64,000 nt of DNA, from positions 191,209-255,208 of the forward strand of contig NC_049982.1 in NCBI RefSeq assembly GCF_000003815.2. The letters are read 5' to 3'. The position numbers were made by a program, and so were the translations under genes. The notes beneath the pieces are model-generated. The model was not told the DNA's origin. It worked only from the letters and a program-made list of their open reading frames with translations, and searched no databases. Origin of the DNA: Branchiostoma floridae (lineage: Eukaryota > Chordata > Leptocardii > Amphioxiformes > Branchiostomatidae). Every line of letters starts with the position of its first letter. Position 1 is the stretch's first letter. Shown piece after piece: positions 35,560 to 46,700 of this stretch.

Positions 35560-38500
35560 GAATGAAGACCTTTATTGTACAATTTTGCCCAACCGGGCTA
35601 AGTACAGGTCACAACGAATCAGGATATATACATACATAAAAGTGTCACAAATCTAGTCTAACACAAAAGTTCGGCTTCTTCTCGCTTCTTGGTAATAGTG
35701 AAAATGTAGGACTGTATGGGTTTCGCTATTGTCGGTTTGTCAAAACGCATGAGAAATATAAACTTGTCAGTGCTACTCATGTGTCTAAAATGAGGGAATC
35801 TACTTTCTATATAACTAAATAGAGTATTTCTATCATTCGCATACATATCGCAATCAACAGTGAAGTGCACTTCATCTTCTACCATGTTTGAGGTACAAAA
35901 TTGGCAGATTCTTTGTTCTAGAGGAGTGCGGCTGTGCCTTCCCGATTCAATTCGCAGTCGGTGGCAACTGATTCTTAGTTTGGCAATGGTAGTTCTATGC
36001 CGAATGTTTGTGATTTTCAAATACTGCTCTTCATTGTATGTGGATTTCAGTAGTCTGTACGTTCGGAGTTTGTTTTTCGCACGTAAACCTTTATTATCAT
36101 TATGAATGTTGGTTAGAAAATTCTGGAAATAAATATCATTCAGTCGTTGGTGGATTGCAGAAATTAGGTGGGATATGTTTGGATCTGTTGACTTACGGGC
36201 TTGCCAAACAAAAGGGTAACCACACTCCTCCAAAGTTTTGCGAACACCAGATGCCCAACATTTGGTACCTGATGAATCTAGATTAAGCTGACATAAGAGA
36301 GCGTCTGCCTGCAGACTCTCAGCTGGCACATTCTGTTGAATTCTAATGAAATATTTGATGGCGTTTAGGGAGGCTTCCAGTTGGATAGGAAACCTCCCTA
36401 ATTCAGCGCGTACAGCAAGGTTAGATGCAGTTTTCGGAACATTAAGTGAGTGTTTACAAAATTTCAAGTGCACTGTTTCAATAGGACAAGATATAGGACT
36501 TTTGAATGAGCTCCAAATTTCAGATCCATATAACAAAATAGGTTTAACACAAGTGTCGAAGAGTTTGTTTTTAACTGATAATGGTGCGTCTGCTTTGTCT
36601 AATGATTGTCTAATTCCAAATAGAGCTTTCAATCCCTTGCTGTATAAGTATTTGCTGTTGGCTTTGAATGTGCCAGCTGAGGATACAACAATACCTAGAT
36701 AACAATAAGATGTTACTATTTCTAAAGCATTATTATCAAACAAAAAACTACAATCTTTCGGTAAGCGGCCTCCCTTTGTAAATACAATAACCTTTGTCTT
36801 TTTCAGGTTAACCTTCAGCTTCCATGATTTACAATATTGTTCTAGTCTAAGTAGGGAGGACTGTAAGCCTTGTTGGGATTCTGAGAAGATAACCAAGTCA
36901 TCGGCATATAAAAGACATGGCACTTTCATGTTGTACAGAATAGGAGAATTGCTAGAAGAGTTATCAAATTCAGATACTATATCACTAATGAACAAATTAA
37001 ACAATGTTGGACTCAGATTACAGCCTTGTCGAACCCCGCAGTTAGTTACAAATGTTTCGGTAAGACGATTGTTGGTTTTGATACAGTTATTAGTTTTGGA
37101 ATACATGTCTTTTATGGTCGATAGGAAGTTTCCTCCTATTCCAAGATTATTTAATTTGAACAGGAGACCCTCTCGCCAAACAGAGTCGAAAGCTTTGCTA
37201 AAATCAACAAAGCATGCGTAAAGACGTGAATTTTGACTGAGATATTTGCTTACTAAAGTAGTTAATACGAAAAGATTATCAGACGTTCTATAGTTTTTTC
37301 TAAAACCGGCCTGTTGAGGTTTAAAAAGGCTGTTCTGTTCCGCATAGTTCACAAGACGAGTATTCAAAATGGACGAGAATAATTTCCCCAGACAACTCAT
37401 AATGGAGATACCGCGGTAGTTGTCTGGGACTGAGGTATCACCTGACTTGTGTATTGGTACTATATGACTAAGTGACCATTCTTTGGGAAAGTATCCGTTT
37501 TGCAAACATGAATTGAAGAGATGAAGCAGTGTTTTTTGTAGGATTGGTTTACCACACTTCAGCATTTCATTTGTAATCATATCACTACCACTAGATTTGC
37601 TGTTTTTTAGTTTGGAGATGGCTATATCCAGTTCCTTAGCTGATATCAGAGAGTCCAAAAAGGAATTCTCTGTAGGAGGGAGAGGGGAGGGAAAATGAGT
37701 TTGAACATTTGTTGAGTTATTAGTTGAAGTTTCTGAGTCACTGATGGAAGATTTGTCTATTCTATTAAAATGTTTTAACCACGCCTCATCCGTTATTTGA
37801 GAACTTGGCTCTTGTGTTTTCTCTGACTTCAGTTTCTTCAATAAGTTCCAAAACGCGTTTGGGTTTTCTTCCCTCAAAGAGGACAGTTGGTTAACGATTT
37901 GTTGATGAAAGTCTCGTTTCTTTTTTTTTAATAGTTTTCTATATTCTTTTTTCCTTTTAAAAAACCTTCCTCTCACGTCTGAGTTCTGTGGATTTTTCTC
38001 GAGTAAAGATGCCAGATTTTTTAGCTCCCGTTTCATTTCACAACAGCTTTTGTCAAACCATTTCTTGTTTTTTATTTTCCTTGGCCGTTTTCTATTAATC
38101 TTTAAACACAATGATTTGTAACCGACATCTCTTAATACTGAGCTGAGATCCGAGACGTAGTTTTCAATGTCGTGGGCTGCGCTTTTGGTTCCTCTAAGTG
38201 AAAGGTTATTAAGTCTATCTATAATGTGTGGTTGGCTGAGGGATTGAAAAAACTTTTGTGCAGAGGTTTCATTCCAATGGAATCTTTTAGAGAGAGGTTT
38301 GCTGTTTCCACTTATCTGTTTCTCTTTGGCAGGGTGATTTGAGGATTTTGTACGTAAGACAACAGATAACATGCAGTGATCAGAGAATGTGGTTAGGGGG
38401 TTAACTCGAAAAAATAAAATGTGTTCTAGAAGCGGTTGGTTGCATATTACATAATCAACAGTGCTGCTACCGTTTGGCTGATGACACGTGAATTTTCCTT

Positions 38501-38757
38501 GTAGATCACCGGCTATTCTGCCGTTAAGAATTTTAAGATTTCCTTGAATACATAAATCAGCCACAAATCTGCCAAACTTGTTGGGGGGAGCTTGATCCAT
38601 GTGTTGTCTATCTAATGTAATGTTTGAGAAGTTATTCGGGTGATTATCACAGAAAGTGTATTGCTGTTTAACATGACCGCATTTCCAGAAGTATGCACAA
38701 ATAACGTGGGGTATGACAAAAGGAAGTACTCCTTGTATACGGCAAGCCTGACATTTT
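35560..38757 (-). mobile_element. Non-LTR retrotransposon (LINE), 5'-truncated, 980-codon open frame
   Basis: Encodes the C-terminal part of an APE-type endonuclease (VDYVICNQPLL, FSDHCMLSVVL), then a reverse transcriptase. The RT carries FVDFSKAFDSVWREGL, GVRQGCNLSPTLFNLFISD and the catalytic YADDLVIFS at 36897-36908 (about residue 564). The C-terminus has a Cys/His motif, RICQFCTSNMVEDEVHF. From the first internal ATG the frame spans 38600-35658. It continues open upstream to about 38757, where a stop precedes it, marking the 5' truncation. The 3' end has GACCTTTATTGTACAATTTT with a (TTCA)n-type tail at 35560-35575, as in the fragments at 22285 and 60160. The intact frame suggests a young copy. 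Clade (CR1, L2 or Jockey-like) is not settled by eye. Confidence 0.9.
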
Positions 38758-38820
38758 TGTTATAAAATTGCTCTTATTTTTGAGCACATGCCTTACAAAC
38801 ACGGATATTAAGGCACGGGC

Positions 38821-38828
38821 ATATAAGG
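38821..38828 (+). promoter_or_regulatory. TATA box of the dermatopontin-like gene
   Basis: ATATAAGG lies 55 bp upstream of the ATG at 38876, leaving a short 5'UTR if initiation is about 30 bp downstream. Position and sequence fit a core promoter. The LINE 5' junction is only about 65 bp further upstream. Confidence 0.6.
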
Positions 38829-38875
38829 GACGAACGTAACACATCGCAAGCATTCTGACTGTGAACTCCGCAACA

Positions 38876-40133
38876 ATGGCATCTGTGCGAGTGCAACTGA
38901 TCATTGTGGCGGTTATGGTTTCCCCCCTCTGTGGTGGTCCCGTTGACAGCCAGAGCAGTGGCGACCGTGGCAGACCTCCTTGCCCATCGCACACGTCGGC
39001 CCTACCCGGCGCCATCAACGACTGGGACAGGACCTTTACGTTCCAGTGTCCGGCTGGTCAGGCCGTCTCCGTCGTGAAGAGCCGTCACTGCGACACGACC
39101 GAGGATCGGGTGTGGCGGTTCGTGTGCAAGGCGGTCCCCAACCTTGGTGACTTCACTGACCACTACTGGACGCCTTGGGTGAACGAGTTTGACGGCGTCA
39201 TGAACTACGCTTGCCCTTCCGGAAGAGTCGTCACGGGGTTTCGCAGCGAGCACTCCAACTATCACGAGGATCGACGCTGGAAAGTAGGTTTTACTGACAA
39301 CACTTACCTTCCTTGCCATCTTTTCATCTTTTTTTAATGTTCCAATTTGCCTCTTATACTTAATCATGTCTGACGAAAAAGTTTTTTGAAATGAATTCAT
39401 GACATCCTCTTCGTGTCTTCAACAGATCCGATGCTCCCGTAAGGCCGGCATGACCACCAGAAACCACTACCAGAGCCTGTACGCAAACAGCTGGGACGGC
39501 GACATGAACTACAACGTTCCCACCAACTTCTACATTCGGGGGATGCATGGATACCACGACAATGAGAAAGAGTAAGTGTATTTAAAATTGTTGTTATGCT
39601 CTTCGCTTCCAAACGTTTAACATCAATTGAGAAGGTTGTCCTCATCTGCAGGCTCGCATGTGGTTGTGTAGTCCAATCTAATTTTAAATGTTGTAAATGC
39701 ATCAATGTTTTAAAGTTGATTTTGTGACTGATGACGCATTTCATGTGTATATACATGCCAAATCATTCAGGAATAAAGCTGAATCTGAATCTGAATCAAT
39801 CCTTGATCTACACATCCTGCTGCTGCATGGTCATATGAAGCCCTGTGTAGATAGTGGCTAGTGAGTTACAGCTTGTAGCGTTTCTTGGGAGCTCCTCTGT
39901 TTGATGTTTGCTTGTTTGTTCACGTTTGCCCTTGCACAGCTCTCCGTAGAAGATAGCTTTGGGCATCCTGGAGTCTTCGATTCGTGACAGGTGGCCAGCC
40001 CAGCGGAGCTCCTATAACTTTCTTTCGCATTCATAAGGGGACTCTTTGTGTGCACTGGTTATTTTCAAGAGTTTTTTATGTCCTCTCCAGGGATCGGCTC
40101 TACGGTTTTGACCTCTGCAGAGTCCAGCTGTAG
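38876..40133 (+). CDS. DPT: Dermatopontin-family secreted matrix protein, three exons, 198 residues
   Basis: Extracellular-matrix protein of the dermatopontin family, which binds matrix glycans and collagen partners in vertebrates (family knowledge). Exons 38876-39283, 39426-39571 and 40091-40133 join in phase. The signal peptide is about residues 1-20 (VQLIIVAVMVSPLCGG). Family features are visible: WDRTFTFQCPAGQAV, repeated DR-x-W-x-F-x-C motifs (EDRVWRFVC, EDRRWKIRC), GRVVTGFRSEHSN, FYIRGMHGYHDN, and a last exon reading EDRLYGFDLCRVQL then TAG, which matches the C-terminal DRQWKF-x-x-CR of the human protein. The last exon is only 43 bp and was placed by phase (GA plus G) and by that motif. 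Human dermatopontin has about 200 residues. The start follows a TATA box by 55 bp. Confidence 0.92.
39640..39800 (+). repeat. Retroelement-like 3' end with (TGAATC)n tail
   Basis: AATAAAGCTGAATCTGAATC ends a 3'UTR-like stretch in intron 2 of the dermatopontin gene. Inferred remnant of a retroelement. Confidence 0.4.
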
Positions 40134-40885
40134 ACCACGCCAACACGCCTGAGGCAGCTACCACATGTGTTCTGTTCCGAATAAGGTGCATTCTTTGCAC
40201 TTAAAATATGGTTTTGTGAATTTAGACTGCATTTGATTTAGATGAGTAAAACTTAAACGTCATGTTAAAAAGTGTCCAAATCTGAAATTTATCTAATGTT
40301 AAGTAAAAGAAAATTAATTTGTGTTGCTATAAATGAGGATCTCTTACTTGGAGTCGATGGATAAATCTTAAATAATTTACAACATTGACATAAATGCAAC
40401 ATTGGCGCTTTGGTGACAATACAGCAATCCACTTTAGCAATTTATTATTATTTCTGTCTGTATCTACATGTAACGTATCTTGCAGGAAAGTTTCCATGGT
40501 TTCTGTATACTCAAGACGTATTCTCTCCTCAAGAACAGAACATTAATGTGATGGAACCATCTATAACATGATGGTAATTATAAAGTTGCGGGGTGTGTAT
40601 TCATTGCGGAAATAAATCCGTTCTGAAATGACTCAAGGCTTGTTTGTCACTTATTTACCGGGATTCCTTAACCCTATCCGTTCCTTAACATTATTCATCT
40701 TGTATTATGGCCAATGATGTAATAAAATTAGCATAATTTATTCATATTTGATTATGAAAGATATTCTAGAGCGCATAGGATTTATTTCATGTAGAAAAAT
40801 AGCAGTAACATAGGAAATAAACGCGAAAAATACATTGTTAGAACTAAATTTAGCGATTGTCGTCAAAAATGCCTGCCAACAAACG

Positions 40886-40899
40886 GTTACCATGGCAAC
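40886..40899. promoter_or_regulatory. Perfect RFX X-box
   Basis: GTTACCATGGCAAC fits the palindromic X-box consensus GTNRCC-N0-3-RGYAAC exactly. It stands alone in intergenic sequence between the dermatopontin and PTDSS2 genes, about 2.8 kb upstream of the latter. Function unknown. Apart from this and the repeats listed, 40134-43731 holds nothing recognised. Confidence 0.45.
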
Positions 40900-41574
40900 A
40901 CGAAAAAGTGGATTTTTAAATTTTTTTTAAAAACTGTGTGAAATTGTTGCCAACTAAATTTGAGGAAAACTCACTAAATTTGGTGGCTCTAGCGAAAGCC
41001 GTTCTATGCTAGATGAAAGTTGGCGCGAGCCTCAAAAGCACCCCCCCTCTCCGTTTGAATAGAGTTAAGTCCTTTTACACAATCGCGGGCAGACTAGTTT
41101 TTCTTCTGTTTGACAGGGGTATATGAAAAACCAATAAATGTGGCCAAGACTTCTATCTGCCCTCAAGCCATGCCAGGTGTTTCGTCAATTGTAAACCAGT
41201 AGCAATAAATTTTGTAGCGAGTTTTTCACGTTCTTTCTCAAATACATTTTACAACTCCCTCTCAAACAAGCACACTTGTTACCACCTGAAAACTAACTTA
41301 AAGTGTAGTGACCCTTTTGCTGTTCCAGCAACGGACTCCCGCAAATGATGACTGTTGACGATGGTTCTCTTGAAGCAGCTCGCTTTCTGGCAAATTGATA
41401 TGTACGAGAGCAGTCCAAACAATTTTTTTAATTAGTTTTCTTCGCTTAGTCTGACTTTTCCTTGCTGACGCATTTGAAAAATAGTGGCAAACGTTGTCAC
41501 GTACGAGTACATGTGGACACTGGCACGCCAAACCCGTGTGTGTTTTAATGCACAAATTGAAGACGCTCGGTGGG

Positions 41575-41710
41575 CGTCACTCCACCGTCGGGAATGTGTA
41601 AAGCGCCTTTTCCGCAAGTGTAAAACGGGGGCACGGTGAGTATTGTACCCATGCAGAACCTCTAGCTTCCGAGCCCAACACTCTACCAGTTTCACCACAC
41701 ACGACGCCAC
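41575..41710 (-). mobile_element. tRNA-derived SINE, inverted copy
   Basis: On the minus strand it reads GTGAAACTGGTAGAGTGTTG, GGCTCGGAAGC, CCGTGCCCCCG and GGAAAAGGCGCTTTACACATT, the same order as the SINE at 34700. Confidence 0.65.
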
Positions 41711-42177
41711 TAAGACTTTCATTTGTCCTCACAATATACCAGGTGTTTTGGCCAATGTGAAGCAGTCGCAACAAGTTTGCTGTGAATTTTTCACGTTCTT
41801 CCTCTAATACATCACAACTCTCTCAAAAAAGCCCACCTGTAAACGGAAAACTTGTAGTGGCTGTTGACGAAAGTACTCATTGAATCTGCAATAGTTTGAA
41901 CCTCCCCCTTAAGCTGGTAATTTGATATGTACCAGAGCAGTTAAAACATTTTTTATTAATTTTCCTTGCTCGGTCTGACTTATCCTGTTGGTACATGTCA
42001 AGTTTGAGTGTTAACATTTAAGACCCATGAGTTTCCGGAAATGACATCATTTGGTATATGAATAGGTACAACAGCAAACCAAACAAATTTGCGCGGTGCA
42101 TATTTTTCTTGTCACGATCGATCACGTTTCCGGAGGACATTTAATGACCACAGTGCTTTTACTACGACATTCTCACG

Positions 42178-42326
42178 CTGCCAGAGGAGTAAAGCGAGAT
42201 CTGCGGTCAGTCGCCATGAAAAAAAAATATATTAACATCCAATTGTTGCCTTGCCAAATAGCCAAACACACTCCTACGGTAGCTTTTGATACTATCTTAG
42301 GCTACCGTAGGATCTGCTTGGAGATA
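42178..42326. mobile_element. Truncated CTCCAAGCAGATCC-family element
   Basis: Keeps GCTGCCAGAGGAGT, TTAACATCCAATTGTTGCC and the complete right end TAGGATCTGCTTGGAGAT. The left end is missing. Confidence 0.6.
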
Positions 42327-43731
42327 TATGTTACACACCCATATGATCTGTGCTATCCACGCATTCTGTAGAAAGTAATGGCCAACGCCAAGCTTGTGAG
42401 TATGTGACGTACGGTTCTTATGCCTATATTATCCTAACTAATATCGATATGGGTAAAACCAGATGTCTACTTTGAAAACTATCTTTGATATCTAAAAAAG
42501 ACGTACGGAGGATGATGACATAAACTTCTCAAATTTATTCAGTGCATATTTTTCTTGTCGCGATCGATCAATTTTGCTGGGGGCTATTATATGGCGGTGT
42601 TTTCGTTACAACATTCTCAATATGAATCATATTAAAGTCTACAAAAATTTGCACTTGATGGTCAGCTAGCTTTTAAAGGTGTCAGTACTTACTGTAGCTG
42701 AGTCAGGGTGGAAAGCCAGGTTTAATTCTGGACAACAAAGTGTCTGATTAATATCTGGAAGACATCAGAGAGATTCAAGACCATGCAACTTGAGATTGCG
42801 ATTAAAAAGAAAGAAATCATATACTTTTCACCAAGTTAAATTATTTTCTGTTTGCGTTCAAACAGTTACAAAACCACACCAGGATACCACACACAAAATA
42901 CTCATGAAGCTGTTTGTTGATTACGCAGTGTAGTTTTGTTGACGTGTTGCAACTCAAAACTTCGCAGTCCCGTGTGTAATTCGACTCAAAAAAACGCGCG
43001 TGAAAATCGAGCCACGATTGAAACATGTAATTCCACCCAGAAAGATGGGCGAGATTTAAATATGGTCTTGGGTAATGGTGCGCAGAACAGGTGCGCGTAG
43101 ATGCCCGAGTGGTTCGACCGGTTTTTATTTAGGTCAGCTGGTCTTGCCTCGTTTCAGTCAAAAAGGTTCCGGAGTAAGCCATAAATAGCAAAGTAAGGTG
43201 GCGATTAAGATATGATTTTTGTCAAGTGAGGGATAGAGAGGTGAGTTTTGACTTAGTTTTCACCTTCTTTTCCCAAATCACTGCCACAAGCAAGAGATCA
43301 AGCTCTTGTTGTCGGTCTGTAAATAACATTACCCCTTCCCTATTGGAATGTCTCCTTATTGCGTGTTTCTTGCAGGAAAGATAATACACATGCATTTGAG
43401 GATAGCGACATGTAAAAGCCTCTTTATGGTTTCAATCTGACAGAGAAATTTGGTCAAAGAACAAATACATTTGGGTAACAAATACAACGAAATATACAAC
43501 TTTTGGAGCAGGGGTGTTCCGCATGACTTTAGCAAGTAACTTACATGCAAGTAGGGTCACGCTGAAAATTAGCATTAGTATTTGCAGTTACCATAATTTT
43601 GGCCTGTAATAAACTGATCTCCACGCATTTGAAAAGCAGGCTAGGGTGCATGAATGATGTGGCGCTTAAACAAAGAAGAGCACAGACAAAATTAAGTGTC
43701 GAAGCCTATAGTCTACAGGTCCCCTCCTGAA

Positions 43732-46700
43732 ATGTGCGAAGCCTCGAGGATAGCGGAAGCTCACCGTGCCGATAGCTGCAATTCGTCGGGGCGAGGAGCA
43801 CACAATACCCGCCAAGGAGGTCGCAGTGACCCGGTGCCAACGGACGACGACGACCTGCTGCCATGCGAGTTTCTACTACAGAAGAAAATGGAGTGGAGTC
43901 GGGAGACATGTGCAGCGGCAGATAAGGACAGAAAGACCTCGCACTTTTGGTAAGGTTCTTTGACACCTTGAGAAAACTTGACTTGTCAGTCCAGTTTCTT
44001 AAAAATCCATTCTCGCACGAGGGTTGGCTTTTCAATAAGCCTTCTCACACTAGTTACTACGCATGCGCGGGTGAAAGGAACTCTGGGTAATATGTCAAAG
44101 TTAAAGGCCCTCAGACGTCAACAGCCTCGTCTATACCATTGTTTCGATTTGTGTAACAATGTCCAGAACGTAGATAGCGGAATGTTGATTTTTTGGGGGC
44201 CTTCAACTTATTACCCAGAGTTCCTTTCACCCGCGCATGCGTGGTAACTAGTGTGAGAAGGCTAATACACTCTTTGAACAGTCCGTTTATTCAAGGCGTG
44301 AAATATGGTTGAAATATGCTGTATTTTATCGCAAGTATTGCCCGTCTAGTGCCATTGCATATCTTACCTTCACTGATCTACTACAACTTATTTTCCCTTA
44401 GGCGAGGCTACACCCTGCTTTTGGTGCTGACATGTGTGTTAGTTTTCGTCGCACCGTTCGAAGAGACACCAACAAATGACAAACACAACACCCAAAGGTA
44501 TGTTACAAATCTACATGATCTATTCTATGCATATATTCCGGAGAAAAATTAAGAACAACGCTTTTTGTACAGTTTTGGAGTTTTGTAGTCAAGTGATGTG
44601 GGGTTCCTTATTCCTATATTCCAAACTAATATTAACCCCGGTAAAAACAGATATCTACTTTCAGAAGTATCTTAAATTTCTAAAAAAAAAATAGAGACGG
44701 GGGATGTTATAAACTTTCTGACACTTTTGACTAATTACTGACGTCAGCAGTCCGTGCAATCACGTGTTCTACATGATTGGTCATTCGACCCAAATGACGA
44801 CTGCAGTACAGACTTTAGAATTTGTTTTAGGACTGTGTTCGCATTTTTTGTAATAGAACACAGTACAAATATTCGTTGGCGTCTGCATACAAAAGCTTTT
44901 GATTCCGTAGGTACGTTGGGATTTTTGTGACGATGTCTTTGGTCTTTGCTGTACTCTTCGCACCCGATGGACCATTCAAGTGGCCTCATCCAGGTACCAG
45001 AAGCCATCCTCTTTACTCTTAATTCGATTCGTTTACAATTGATTATCGTTTAGATTTCAGCTATGTTGAGATGAATACTGCAAAATTCAATTCCAAAAGA
45101 ATGATTTCATGAAGAAATATAATTTATAATGAATATGATTTATTCATGAACTTACTTGGCGCATCTTGTTGTCGCCTTGCACCCTCGAAGGGAATAGAAT
45201 TGTAGTGTCTCCCTGCAGTTTTCTGGAGAGTGCTGACGTGCCTGTGTGTCGTGTACCAGATGGGTCTGACCTTCCTGCTATTTCAGGTAAATATTTATCG
45301 TCGTTTACGGGAATTTCCTCACCCGAGAAAGGTGCAAATGAGTACCTAACGTCCGATAGGGATGTGCCTCGGACAGGACGATGAATGACGGTCCCGTGTT
45401 AAGGAGATCACACCTCGAGCACATTAAAGAACCCACCACAATTATTCATAAATGTAGGGATCCTTCCCGGTGTGAGTGAATCAAATAAATCTGTCTGGAT
45501 ATACAGCTCGCACTTTTCAGTACAAACCAGCAGTGCTACACCATAAGGCGATTTACCGGATGTGGAGTACAAACAAATAAACAAACAAACATTGCTGCTC
45601 ATCAGATGTTGTCTCTCGTCGTTCCACAGACTGCAGACCAGAGCAGACAGGTGTTGAAGTACCTGGATGAATCGCTAGGGGAGCCGCTACATTTTAAGTC
45701 TTACGGCGAAAACTGTACGTTTTGGGACGCTGACCATCCGGAGCGAGTTGTACACAAGATATGGGTAACCCTTTTATTAAATTGTTAGTTGTGAAACATC
45801 GTCCTTGTCATCGTATGAAATAGTGTACAGTATATCGTTCTGTAGATCCTTAAGGCCTTGCATAATCTAGTGTATACATATTTCACTCGATAGTTTGGAT
45901 AAGTAATTAATAAAAATCCGTTTTCGTTGTGACTTCCAACACAGAATAACATTTTCTTGTGTTTTTCAGGCAGAATGCGATATATATTGGGTCTCGCACT
46001 TCCTGGGATTTTACCTGAATGTGAGTAACTATCCAAGGACTATAATAATAAGGTGTTAACCTATAGCTACTCCTCCGTCGTCCGTCGGCAGGTACTCCTA
46101 TGTACTAGGTTCAAGATGGCAGCACTCTGCTTGAAGTTAAGGCGATTGACAGAGTCTTCTGTGGGATTGTAACCCAATCCTTGCACGAAAATCGCGTCCA
46201 CAGTTTGGGCACATATATTCAGATGAATTTACAGGTTGCAGTCTTTCTTCACGTTTTTGTCTTCTTCACTGTTACGCATTATGGTATCAAATGGTTCTCC
46301 TTCAACCCACAAGGCCCTCGCACTGCGGGACTACTGGATCACCCACGTGATGAGCGTCATGTTCGAGCTGATAGAGTACAGCCTGGAGCAACAGCTTCCT
46401 GAGCTCGAGGAGTGCTGGTGGGACCACGTGAGTACTAACTTATTTTTTCAATACGTTTCTACTACCTGAATCCTTTTTTGTCTGCGTCTTCTTACGTAAC
46501 AACGTCTATCAGCCGTCACATGACTCGGGACCGAGAGGTCTCGAGTTCGAATCCTGCCGTGTCACCGATCTTGTGCCCTTGGGAAAGACACTTTGCACGG
46601 CATTCCTCACTTTACTCCGGTGAAAATGAGTACCTAGCTTCGTCTAGGGCCGTCCCTCGGATAGGACGTTAAATGGAGGTCCCGTGTTTGGGGAGCACCA

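Noticed and set aside
35860-37221. Plus-strand open frames of 80-118 codons
   Set aside because: Antisense shadows of the LINE reverse transcriptase frame.
39002-39400. Minus-strand 132-codon open frame
   Set aside because: Shadow of the dermatopontin exon 1 on the opposite strand.
43696-43731. Earlier start for PTDSS2 at 43696
   Set aside because: The codon is GTG; the first ATG in frame is at 43732 and is the likelier start.
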